A stretch of 21,063 nt of DNA, from the NCBI RefSeq assembly GCF_000188695.1, contig NW_004754922.1, positions 1,330,394-1,351,456 on the forward strand, given 5' to 3'. The translations under genes were made by a program, and so were the position numbers. The stretch comes from Salpingoeca rosetta (Eukaryota; Opisthokonta; Choanoflagellata; Craspedida; Salpingoecidae). Positions within the stretch are counted from its first letter, which is position 1; every line of letters starts with the position of its first letter. Shown in pieces: positions 1 to 9,200 of the stretch. The notes beneath the pieces were generated by a model that was not told the origin of the DNA, made no database searches, and was given only the letters and a program-made list of their open reading frames with translations.

Positions 1-333
1 CAACACACACAACACACACAAAATTGTAGGTATCCCCTCTTTGGGTGTGAGCATCCACACAGCAACCGTGGGTGCTAGCGTGCGAGTTTTCCCCATACAG
101 AAGCATGCAGACGTCATCAAGGTACCAACAGCCGTCGACCGCTATACCGGGCCGTTTGTCTGCGTTAATGATCACTGCGCGCTGCGACTTTAAGCTTGCA
201 CGTCTGCCCACCTAACTCTGACTCTCTTGCGCTCTTTTTTCCGTTCTGAAATGCGTCATACCTCATACCACTGCTTCACACCTCATCCTTCTGCTGCACA
301 CCAACCCCTTCTATCCTTCCTTAACATTGCGCA
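1..333 (+). other. Left edge, unassigned sequence upstream of the kinase exon
   Basis: No gene is recognised here. One plus-strand frame is open from about base 2 to a TAA at 191-193; it has no obvious start and no family I recognise. It could be an exon of the kinase gene or of a gene to the left. The final part, about 194-333, reads as intron or UTR: it is pyrimidine-rich and ends in a good 3' splice site (ttgcgcag, ending at 333) directly before the kinase-like coding sequence. Confidence 0.3.
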
Positions 334-719
334 GACATGCCAGGAGAAGAGTGTGGAGGTGCACGTGTATGACCGCCTGCATCTCGCCCACCAGCTTGCG
401 AGCGCTCTGGAGCACTTGCACGCGCGCAGATGCGTCCACACGGACGTGCAGGCCTCAAACTGTCTTCTCACGTACGGTGGGCGGCTCAAGCTCTCTGGCT
501 TTGTCAACGCACACAGGTTGGGAATGGAGGACATGTGTGTGGTTTTGTGTGGATGTGTGTGTGTGTGGTTGTGTGTATATGTGTGTTTGTGTGTTCGCTT
601 GTTTGTTTATGCATGCTTGACCTCCGTCCTTGTTGTTGTCCTTGTGCGCACCAGGCATTCCTGTACTTTCTTCGTTAGATACGCCGCCGACAGCAACACA
701 CACACACACACACACTTTT

Positions 720-761
<42 letters not shown>

Positions 762-781
762 AACGCACCGTGCACGAGTAG
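334..781 (+). CDS. Tyrosine-kinase-like fragment, predicted pseudokinase (partial)
   Basis: Two exons are proposed: 334-516 and 655 onward, joined in phase 2 across an intron with gt at 517 and a pyrimidine-rich acceptor ending cag at 654. Exon 1 encodes the middle of a protein kinase domain. The stretch DRLHLAHQLASALEHLHARR resembles helix E, followed by a catalytic loop and a beta strand in the tyrosine-kinase arrangement. The loop at 437-460 reads HTDVQASN, so the HRD arginine is replaced while the catalytic Asp and the Asn five residues later are kept. The DFG triplet at 497-505 reads GFV, so the magnesium-binding Asp is lost. Exon 2 begins with a VRYAADS segment where kinases have VRW-APE; the APE motif is also degraded and the activation loop is very short. 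The frame then runs into (CA)n-encoded Thr-His repeats and stops at 779-781. The N-lobe is not identified. It could be a pseudokinase or a decaying pseudogene; a kinase origin is clear, activity is unlikely. Confidence 0.5.
695..760. repeat. (CA)n microsatellite shared by two convergent genes
   Basis: An interrupted (CA)n tract, broken by ttttctc at 716-722. Read on the plus strand it forms the Thr-His tail of the kinase-like frame. Read on the minus strand it is (GT)n just after a potential splice donor or the Cys-Val tail of the claudin-like protein. Confidence 0.9.
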
Positions 782-1393
782 CAGAAGCAGCAGGTGATGA
801 GGCTGATGAGGAAGCTGAGCCACACGATAATCATGGCCACAATCATGAGACCAGCGGCAACACGCAGACCCTCACTGGGAATGTCCTGCAGAGAAACACC
901 TGCGTGTGTGTGGTAGCGAATGCATGATGGAGGTGAGCGCGTGCCACAGACACGAAGGGATCATGCATGAAAAGACACGTGGGGGGGGGGGTTGCATGGC
1001 TTTGCGTGTCTGTGTGACAGCGTGCATGCTTACCGTAAACTTCGATGTTGCACCGAAGATCCTTCTGGTCTTGGCATTCTGTTTGACGAAGAGCACACAT
1101 GCGTGTCGGGTGGAGGAGGGACGGAGGGCGAACAAGGGCATCGGTGAGATTGTTGTGCGTGGTAGCAAGGGCGGAAGGCAATGCGACGCGCAACCATGAA
1201 TCCACACAGTCACAGACACAGGCACAGATAGACACACATGCACACACACACATGCACACACACACACCTGAAAATACGCCACAGGCGTAGGCTGTTGTGT
1301 CCCCTGAAGGGATCGGGGCCAGAAGCCAGAAGGGGGCCGCCGCAGCGACAATCAGGAAGATGCCCGACAGCAGCAAGAAGAAGCTGTACAGGC

Positions 1394-1425
<32 letters not shown>

Positions 1426-1579
1426 GTGGGCAAACAAACAGGAACAGGCATCGGTGAGCATCGTGGCCAACGCCATAGGTCTCACAACTCCAAAGCAAAC
1501 ACACGCCCCCCCCGCCCCCCCGCCTTCGACACGTTGTCACTCACATGTGGATCAGCAGGTGAGAGCCCTTCTTCGCCAT
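721..1579 (-). CDS. Claudin/PMP22-like membrane protein, N-terminal half
   Basis: Four exons on the minus strand agree in phase: 1545-1579 (start ATG at 1577-1579), 1268-1392, 1034-1078, and 899 leftwards. The product begins MAKKGSHLLIH, then has a strongly hydrophobic segment (about residues 8-32) ending PFWLL. A short extracellular loop follows with Cys residues in a G-V-F-x-x-C-x(8)-C arrangement, then a second long hydrophobic segment ending in a Cys-rich CCFCYSC. This resembles TM1, loop 1 and TM2 of the claudin/PMP22/EMP group, whose loop carries W..GLW..C..C; the resemblance is by eye. TM3 and TM4 are absent. Either the last exon reads through the (GT)n tract to a TGA at 721-723 (127 aa in all), or it ends at ACG|GTGCGT near 769 and the gene continues beyond the left edge. 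The 3' splice site of the second exon is embedded in a (CAA)n CAG tract. Confidence 0.55.
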
Positions 1580-2157
1580 GATGCTGGTTTACAACAAAGG
1601 ATCGCTCGCTTGGCGAGAGAGAGAGTGTGTGTGTGTGTGGGTGAGAGAGAGGTGGTCGGTGACGACGGCTGCGGGTGTTGTGTGGATATGGGGAGGAGTG
1701 CTTTGTTCGTGTGTGTGTGTGTTTGGCAGGAAAAAAAAAGTGGGTGGGTGGGGTGCACCATCGAATATTCATTGAAGATTTTAACAAAATGTCGTTGGTT
1801 GCAGTTGTCGTGCTGTTTCATTGTGTGTGCACCTGCCAGGGTGCTGTGGTGGAACAAGACGTGGTGGTGTGTGTGGATAAGGGAACAACAAGCAATGGTG
1901 GCTGTACAAAAGGAGAAAGAGATGTAGGAGAGTAATGAAACAGAGGAACGTGTGAAGGGAAAAACACAAAAGAAAAGCGAGATCTTAGGACAAAGTGCTT
2001 CTCTTCTTTGTGAACAGTGTGTGTGTGTGTGAGGTGTGTGTGGTGTGAGCGAGTGAGCAGGGGAAGAAGAACAAGCAGCAATACACATGCAAACAGAGCA
2101 AACAGAGCGCCGACGCTGCTTGCTTGTTGTGTCTTCCCAGCATCCAACGGGTCCATT
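1580..2157. other. Spacer between claudin-like and MARVEL-like genes
   Basis: No convincing coding sequence. It holds short GA/GT-rich runs (about 1617-1660 and 1705-1725), an A9 run near 1730 and a (GT)n run near 2020. It should contain the 3' UTR of the gene at 2158-3496 and the promoter/5' UTR of the claudin-like gene; no TATA-like element could be assigned. Confidence 0.4.
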
Positions 2158-2565
2158 TCAGACTTGCTCGTGCGCAGGCTCCAGCGCGAGGGAGTCGCCC
2201 TGCTGCTGCTGCTGCTGTTGACTGGCCGTGTCGCTCGTGTTCAAGGGCTCAGTGGTTGTCGTTGTCGCGGGCTCTGGTTGTGATGATGGCTGTTGTGTCT
2301 GCTGCTGTTGTTGTGGCTGCTGTTGTGGCAGGTTGGGGGATTCCTGCTGCTCCTGGCCCTTTGCTGCCTTGTGCTTGCGGGGGCGGGACAAGACGGCGTC
2401 AGGGTCGGGGTGGAAGTGCTGGTAGCACATGTACAGCGACGTGAAAAAGGCCACCCACGTCGAGAAGTAGCCTGCACACACAAAACAAAATAGCCCGTGG
2501 TAGGTTGGGATGAGTGTGGAGGGAGGGATGAGTTGGTGATGGGTTGCGAGCAAGCAGGCGCATAG

Positions 2566-2620
<55 letters not shown>

Positions 2621-3067
2621 ACCGTTTGCCGTGCCGCGGGCTGCGCCGCAGCTGGAGTTGAACGGCCCCTCTGCGCTGGTGTTGACGCCCGCACCGGCCG
2701 CCCACCAGGCCACGAGGAACACGGAGATGGCCTTGCCAGCAGCCTGTATGGGGTGGTGAGAAGAAAAGGGGAGGGACAGTGAAGTGAGACGGGGGTTGAA
2801 GCACGAGGTGGTGGTGGTGGTGGAGGGGGACATGACACGATGAGGTGTGCAAGAAGGGTTATGGTTGCTAGACAGACAGCCTGATGCAATTTCACGTGTC
2901 TATTCTACAGTGCATAACGTACGTGCGCTGAGTCTGGGGCGAAGCGGAGGATGCACATCTGCGGGCGAGAACGAGCAGTGCGGTGCGAGTTGGTTGGACG
3001 GGAGAGAGGGGACGGACGAAGAATGGAGAAACGGGAGGGGGAGGGGAAGAGTGAGACGATGCATGAT

Positions 3068-3135
<68 letters not shown>

Positions 3136-3384
3136 CTGCCAATAACTGACGTGGCCGATGCAGACGACGGCGGCGATTGCGCCGACAGCGACAGCGAAAC
3201 CGTTGCGCTCCGAGCAGTCGTTGACACTGTCGCACACATCCGCAGCAACAGCCTGGCAGTGGGGAGGAAAGGGAGAGGGTGTGAGGATAGGTGTGAGGAT
3301 GTTGTTTGGTGGATGTTGTTTGGTGGGCTTATGTGTGTGTGTGTGGTTGGGGGGGGGGAAGGATATTATCAAGTAACATGCAGT

Positions 3385-3430
<46 letters not shown>

Positions 3431-3496
3431 ACACGAAGACTGTTATAAGAGAGCTATGCTCACCGTAGGCGAGTGTCTCCGAACGAGTAACACCAT
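2158..3496 (-). CDS. MARVEL/synaptogyrin-like membrane protein, paralogue B
   Basis: Five exons on the minus strand give a phase-consistent 201-aa model: 3464-3496, 3151-3252, 2923-2958, 2623-2743 and 2158-2471. The body contains AVAADVCDSVNDCSERNGFAVAV, a hydrophobic TM2-like stretch, a third segment (AISVFLVAWWAAGAG) followed by a loop with AEGPF, and a fourth segment starting YFSTWVAFFTSLY. Order, spacing and the CD-x-x-N-x-C...G-x-A-x-AVG motif match the neighbour at 3627-5046, so the two are tandem duplicates. The cytoplasmic tail is rich in Gln, Pro and Thr and ends in EPAHEQV. The first exon (MVLLVRRHSPT) is the weakest part: it satisfies splice phase, but the model lacks the first membrane segment present in the neighbour. 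Either TM1 lies in an unrecognised exon or it has been lost. The family assignment (MARVEL fold, vesicle membrane protein) is from overall pattern only. Confidence 0.6.
2565..2618. repeat. (CA)n microsatellite in intron
   Basis: About 27 CA units. It lies in the last intron of the MARVEL-like paralogue B; on the sense strand it is (GT)n beginning a few bases after the donor at 2622. Confidence 0.95.
3069..3133. repeat. (CA)n microsatellite in intron
   Basis: About 32 CA units in the second intron of paralogue B, sense-strand (GT)n starting about 17 bases after the donor (GTCAGT at 3145-3150). Confidence 0.95.
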
Positions 3497-3626
3497 AGAG
3501 TGCGCGCTCAAAGTGGTCCAGTTGCCGCTCAAATCCAATAGACTTAATGCAAGGTTCCCGAAGGGAGTCGTGAATACGGGTCAGACCGAATCGCAGGTAT
3601 GGGTGACTGACACGACACGTCCATGA

Positions 3627-3657
3627 CTACAGACGGCACGTGTTCTGCTAGCGTCGT

Positions 3658-3702
<45 letters not shown>

Positions 3703-4542
3703 CACAGGCACAGACAGCCAGACCAGAACAAGACCACACGCCACGCACCATTTTAACGAAGGAGGTGAAAGAAGACGAGGAAAGATGGCGCCATTGACGA
3801 ACGGCGGACGGTTGCTGCGCAGAGACCCAAAGGCCTCGGGGCAGAGCCATGGACGCATACACAATCGCAGCAAGAAAGGCAATCCTGTCATGCACACACA
3901 AGTGCGCGCGCGTGTGTGTGTGTGTTGCAGGGAACGTGGCACATAATCGCATGTCAGTGGACGAAGGGATGGATGCAGGGGCGTAACTCGGAAGCGAGGG
4001 ACAGCCACAGACACACACACACACACACACACACATATACGTGTGCGATGCACCATCGCCTCAATCATACCCTGTGATTCAGCACACGAGCACGGAGCAA
4101 ATACATGTTGCGTGTGAGGTGAAGGTCACATCACGTCATACAGGCGGACACAAGAGCACGTGCATTCGTGCATGCATGTACGCACGCAGGTGGCATCTCG
4201 CCGGCAACAAGAGGGCAGTACGGGAGCAGACGAAGAAAGCAAAGAGACTCACAGGTTGAGAAGAAGCCGTTGCCAGAGATGGGGAAGGGGCCGTCAGCGC
4301 GCGTGGTGAAGGCGGCACCAAATGCCCACAAGATGACCAGCAGCAGCGCCACGCCAACGTCAAGCTGCAGACACAGACCAAGAATGTCATGTCATCGCAA
4401 GTGGCATGAGAGTCAGGAAGTAGCAACACGGAAGGGCCACACACACACACACACACACATACAGAGACACAAACGATCACACATACGGAGAGACACACGC
4501 ACACACACACACACAGACCATCACACATACAGACACGCGCAG

Positions 4543-4585
<43 letters not shown>

Positions 4586-5046
4586 GCCACACACACACAG
4601 GCAACTAGTGACCAAATGTATCTGCATGCATGCATGCACGGACTGGACCTTCTTGTCAATGTGCATTTGGTTAAAGATGAGGCCTAGGCGGATGAAGCAG
4701 ATGAATGAAGAAATGACGCCAACGGCAATGGCCCAGCCGTTCTCGGCGTCGTCGCAGGAATTAGTGGTGTCGCAACTGTGCACCGTCAGCGTCAGAGCGA
4801 GGGCGAGCGAGCAAGGGAAGCAAAGGGAAGAAGAGACAGGGGTGAGAGGGTGGAACAGGGAGAGAGCTCATGCAGAGAACACGGAGAGCACGGAGAGAGC
4901 ACAGCGAACACACAGGTTGTTGCCACTTACAAGTCGGCTGCGGTGGCAAACTCGATGATGGAGGCTGCAAAGCAGACAAACAGGCTTCCGCCCACACGCC
5001 GGCGCACGGCGGGCTTGTCGTCGAGATGATCCTCTTCTGGCTTCAT
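3627..5046 (-). CDS. MARVEL/synaptogyrin-like four-TM protein, paralogue A
   Basis: Start ATG is at 5044-5046. Exon 1 (4931-5046) encodes MKPEEDHLDDKPAVRRRVGG, then TM1 (SLFVCFAASIIEFATA). Exon 2 (4649-4775) carries DFCDTTNSC and the second membrane segment (AIAVGVISSFICFIRLGLIF). Exon 3 (4253-4364) carries the third (VGVALLLVILWAFGAAF) and a loop with RADGPF. Exon 4 (about 3749-3884) carries the fourth, WIAFLAAIVYASMAL. Similarity to the MARVEL fold of synaptogyrins (GVAVGV; D-G-x-A; LWA-G; late W-x-A-F) suggests a vesicle or surface membrane protein. Junctions 1-2 and 2-3 are in phase. Junction 3-4 is not: GT-AG splicing gives T+GA, a stop, whereas homology to paralogue B (FSTWVAFF) demands T+GG, one base more. 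The C-terminus is uncertain; a donor at 3748 and a short exon 3627-3644 ending in TAG is one possibility. Confidence 0.6.
3658..3700. repeat. (CA)n microsatellite
   Basis: About 21 CA units. It lies between the last recognised exon of paralogue A and the first exon of paralogue B, just downstream (minus-strand sense) of a possible donor at 3748. Confidence 0.95.
4441..4600. repeat. CA-rich compound microsatellite in intron
   Basis: Several (CA)n blocks separated by CAGA and TCACA interruptions fill the intron between exons 2 and 3 of paralogue A. The tract is (GT)n on the sense strand and lies on the donor side of the intron. Confidence 0.9.
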
Positions 5047-5064
5047 GGTGGCTGTTGAGGGAGC

Positions 5065-5120
5065 ACTTGTGCTTGTGCTTGTGCTTGTGCTTGTGCTTGT
5101 GCTTGTGCTTGTGCTTGCGC
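5065..5120. repeat. (GCTTGT)n hexanucleotide repeat
   Basis: About nine GCTTGT units, the last slightly altered, 20-75 bases upstream of the paralogue A start codon, so in its 5' UTR or core promoter. Confidence 0.9.
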
Positions 5121-5128
5121 TTGGTTGG

Positions 5129-5171
5129 ATGAATGTACGCTTATATCTTGAATGAATGTACGCTTATATCT
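5129..5171 (-). promoter_or_regulatory. Tandem 23-bp repeat with TATA-like boxes upstream of paralogue A
   Basis: A block containing gtacgcttatatct occurs twice, offset by 23 bases (5131-5148 and 5154-5171). Read on the minus strand, the direction of paralogue A, each copy contains GATATAAG, a TATA-like core, about 95 and 118 bases upstream of the ATG. The duplication is seen directly; promoter function is inference. Confidence 0.4.
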
Positions 5172-6287
5172 GGGGGGTGCTGATGATGTTGGGTGGCAGC
5201 TGCAGCAGCAACTTGGCTTTGCTTCGTTCTCGGGCACGGCAGGTGAGGTTGGTCAAGAAAATGAATGCCAGCGCCTGCGTCGACTGCACCACTTCCTCTT
5301 CTCCCTTTCTTCTTGCGCCACTGTGATGGTGACATTGCTTGATGATCATCCTCCTCAGCCATTGTCAAAGCAATCCACAGCGTGATGTGTGGTGTGTTGA
5401 CTCAATGCAAGCCGCCCCAAAAGCAAGGAAAGAAGCGTGGGGTGGCGAACAAACAAAAGAAAGAACAAACGAACGAACGAACGAAAGAATGGACGGACGG
5501 CCTGTCGCAGCAAGAAACACGCCTCAAGCAAGCGAGGCTGAGATGTTGATGATGAGGGGTGGTGGGGTGATGTGCTCATGCTTGCATCGCCAACCAACCA
5601 CAGCAACAACAGTTTGTCATGTTGCGTGATGTATGTAGAAAATTGTGCTAAATTATCCGTTGTTTTTCTCAGCAGCGATGTGTCACCCGCCTTGATTGCA
5701 CTGCTGGTGGCGGATGAAGCAATCGCAACCACACCACACTGGTGTTCTGCGGCCTGCAGTGTGTGTGTGTGTGCGTGTGTGTGTGTGTGGCTCTGTGCGT
5801 GTGTGTGTGTGTGCAAAACCTCTGATTCCCTTCCCTGCTTCACCTCGACTTGGTTGGTTGGAGGTTTTGTACTATGGTGGAAAGACAAGGACACAAGACA
5901 AATGGAACAACAACACCGTTGCCACTCCCTATCCATGTGAAAGGGGTGCAAGCGAAGCAGAGCGAGAAGAGCAAGGGAACGAACAAAACACCTTATGCGT
6001 AGGAAAGACAACCAAGCGGACGTAGGAAACCAAAAAAAAAAAACTTCACACAACATCAACAGGCTGTATGCTTGCTTGCTCGCTCGCTTGCGGGAGGGCG
6101 AAAAAAACCACCGACACACAACACACATCAAAACCACATCAAACATGCAAACACAAGACAATGACATACACAAACAGAACAGAAGAAGGAATGGATGGAG
6201 GCGGTGCAGGCATGCAAGTGCGACAAGCATACACGCACACACGCGCACACACGCGCACAGCATGCACACACGCACACATGCAAATGA
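5172..6287. other. Spacer between eEF2-like and paralogue A
   Basis: No convincing coding sequence. It holds a GAAC-type tetranucleotide run (about 5463-5486), a (GT)n tract at 5759-5812 and an A12 run near 6032, followed by CA-rich sequence to 6280. A long open minus-strand frame here is made of repeats and hydrophobic low-complexity sequence. The right part should include the eEF2-like 3' UTR; no clear polyadenylation signal was seen. Confidence 0.45.
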
Positions 6288-9200
6288 TCAGAGCCGGTCG
6301 AGGAGCTCGCTGGCGGCGGGCGGGTGCGGTTTGGTCATGCGCTTGCGGGCGCGCACGGCGGCGACGGCCTGGCCAGCTGGCGTGGCCGGGTCGAGCGGGT
6401 CGCCCTCCACCATGGCCCAGTGGCCAAACGTGGTGGTGGGGAACGCCTTGCCAGACGTGGCGCGCATGAGGTTGCTGTTGAAGCCAAAGGAGCGGGCAAC
6501 AGGCAGGTGCGCGCGCACCGTGTGCAGCGGGGTGCCGGCCACAACCGTCTCACCAACAACAGCGCCACCGCGGTCCTTGAGCACGCGGCGAACACCGCCC
6601 ATGCCCTCCTGCGGGACTGTGTTGAGGGCGACAACACGTGGGGGTGGGGAAGAGGAAGCAGACGGTGAGCGTGGTGTGATGACTTGTGTGTATTTGGGGC
6701 GATGATATGGTCAATGAAACACACAATACAAGGAACAAAAGCTGGTGTGTGTTTCTGCTGCATTGGAAAGTACGCGCGCCCACAAAGATGCACACAAACA
6801 CACTTGCACAAAGATACATCCACTTTCACTTGCGCACACTTTGACACACACACACACATACGCAATGCACAATACACACATACACATACACACACGTACA
6901 CGCAACACAAAAACACACACATATACACACACCTTGGATGGTGACAGCAAAGATGGGCTGGAGGAGGCGCGGGTGCGCGGTGAGGACGGCACCATGGAAG
7001 GCGCGCCGGGCCATGGGCAGAATCTGGTCCACCCGGCGGTGCACAGAGTCCTGGTGCAGCCGTGCATCCGTGATGGAGAACACCACGCCACGAAGCTCCT
7101 CGTGGCACAGCACGCTGCCAGCGCACACGTCCTTGAAGGCGGTGACCACCATGTCCAGGATCGGGTTGAGGTCCATACCAACCGTCTCGTCAACCAGCAC
7201 GTTGCTGCCGCACATGGCCACCACCTTCTTGGCAAGTGCGCGGTCCGCGCCTGCGGCAACGAGCGCCGCCGTGCGGGAGGCCGTGTCCATCTGCATGCTC
7301 ACGCTGCCGTCGTCCAGCGCAGCTACGAGGTCGTCGCTGGCAGGGCGCGCCTTCACGTACAGCCGGTTGTGCTTGTTGCTGCTCTTGGCCAAGCACACCT
7401 GCGTGCTCTCCTGCGCCACGCCCTCGCAGTACTGCACGGCCGGCTCCGTGGCCACCACGCTGCAGCCAACCGCCTCGGACAGCGCGTCCAGGCACAGCTG
7501 CACGTGCAGCTCGCCCACCCCGGCCAGGATCTTCTCGCCGGTGGCGCTGTCCGTGTAGCACAGCACGCACGGGTCCTCCTGCTGCAGCGACTGCATCGCC
7601 TGCTGCAGCTTGGTGGCCAGGCTCTCCTTCTTCGGCCGCACAGACACGCGCACCACGGGCGACACGCTGAAGCGCAGCACCTTGAGCGGGTGGGCCGCCA
7701 GCGTGGAGGTGAGCGTGCCAGCCTTCACCACGGCGCCGTCAAGCCCGAGCACGCCAACAACCATGCCGGCCCTCCCCTCCTTGATCGGCTGCATGCGGCT
7801 CGCCATCACCAGGCGCAGGCCCTTGACAGACACGGGCACAGCGCCGCGCACACGCCCGCCGCTCTTGGCTGCACTGCTGCTGCTGCTGCTGCTGCTGTCG
7901 TCGTCGTCGTTGGTGCGTGGCGGCGTGTAGTCTGGGTCCAGGGCGTGCAGGGTGTCACCAACGCGGACTGTGCCGCAGAAGACGCGGCCAAAGCCAATCA
8001 TGGCCTTGCTCTGCTTGGACACGCGCACCATCTTGGTGATGAAGACCACGGCCGGGCCGTGGGGATCGCAGTGCTGCATGGCCCTCACCACATTGCGCTC
8101 GCCTTTGCTCATCACGTCTTGTTCGTCTTCAGCCGCCTTATCGCCGTCATCGTCAACAACGCCCTGGTAGCTGTGTCATGATTTGTAGTTGAGGTGATGG
8201 TTGACAGCGTGTGAGTTGGGCAATGGTGGGAGAGCAAAAGGACAAAGGAACAGGAAAAAGGAACAAGGGAGCAAAGCAGACACACACACACACACACAAA
8301 CACACACGACATACACGAGACACACACACACACACACACACTCAAAGTTCACACACGCGACACACATGCATACACACACATGCATACACACACACACGAT
8401 ACACACACTCAAACAAACAAACACGAGCAGGCGTACATGGCGTGGACGCGGGCGGGCTGTGCCTCAAGCGGCGATGGAAGGTGGTCGTCGATGAGGGCCA
8501 GCAGGGCGTCAGCAACAGGCAGCCAGGCCTTCATCATCAGCTTGCGCAGGGGCTTGAGCTCGCTCTCCCGCTTCTGCGTCTCCGTCATGGCGGCAGCGAC
8601 GCCGAGCGTGCCTGCAAGCTTGAGCAGCGCTGCGCGGTCGCCGGACGACTCCGCGGCGTGCACGGCGTAGATGGGCTGCAGCACAACGGCGCAGAACGTG
8701 CGCTGGTGGGCGCTGCCGTCGGCGTTGAAGCCCTGGTCGCGCCGCCACTTGCCCGTGGACGGGTCGACAAAGTAGTCGCCCCACAGCCGCTTGGTCAGCT
8801 TCATCACCTCCTCCGAGGCGCGGTGCGGTGCCGGTGGCGCGGGCGTGCCTGCCTTGGTTGCCTTGGCCGCCTGCTTCTTCTGCACCAGGGCTGCGCCAAT
8901 CTGGGGCAGGGTGAACCCCCAGCCGTACAGGCCGCTGCCAAAGCCGACGGTGCCCTTGCACGGGTCCACGGTGAAGTCAACGCCCTCGGGCTGGTATGTC
9001 TCAATGAGCTCGTTCACGCTGTCGATGGTCGCAGCGACCTTCATGTACGCGTCTACAACAACAAAAACAAATGGTTGGGCAAAAAAGGACAGCAAAGAGG
9101 GAAGCGACAAAGGTTATGTACATCCAACAAAACAGCATCAAAGCCACAAACACACATCTGCACACTTGTTCACACATGTCTCCACATTTGCACACTCGTT

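Noticed and set aside
3464..3632. A minus-strand frame ending near GFERQLDHFERALYG, loosely like the end of dual-specificity phosphatases
   Set aside because: The similarity is short and no catalytic motif is present. The same donor (3463) fits the first exon of paralogue B in another frame.
3753..3814. Alternative last exon for paralogue A with matching phase (acceptor at 3815, stop at 3753)
   Set aside because: It repairs the phase conflict but gives a poorer match to the sister gene than the frame starting WIAF; kept only as a fallback.
5355..6275. A 306-codon minus-strand frame in the spacer
   Set aside because: It has low-complexity hydrophobic and Thr-His sequence, no domain features, and no support from splice signals.
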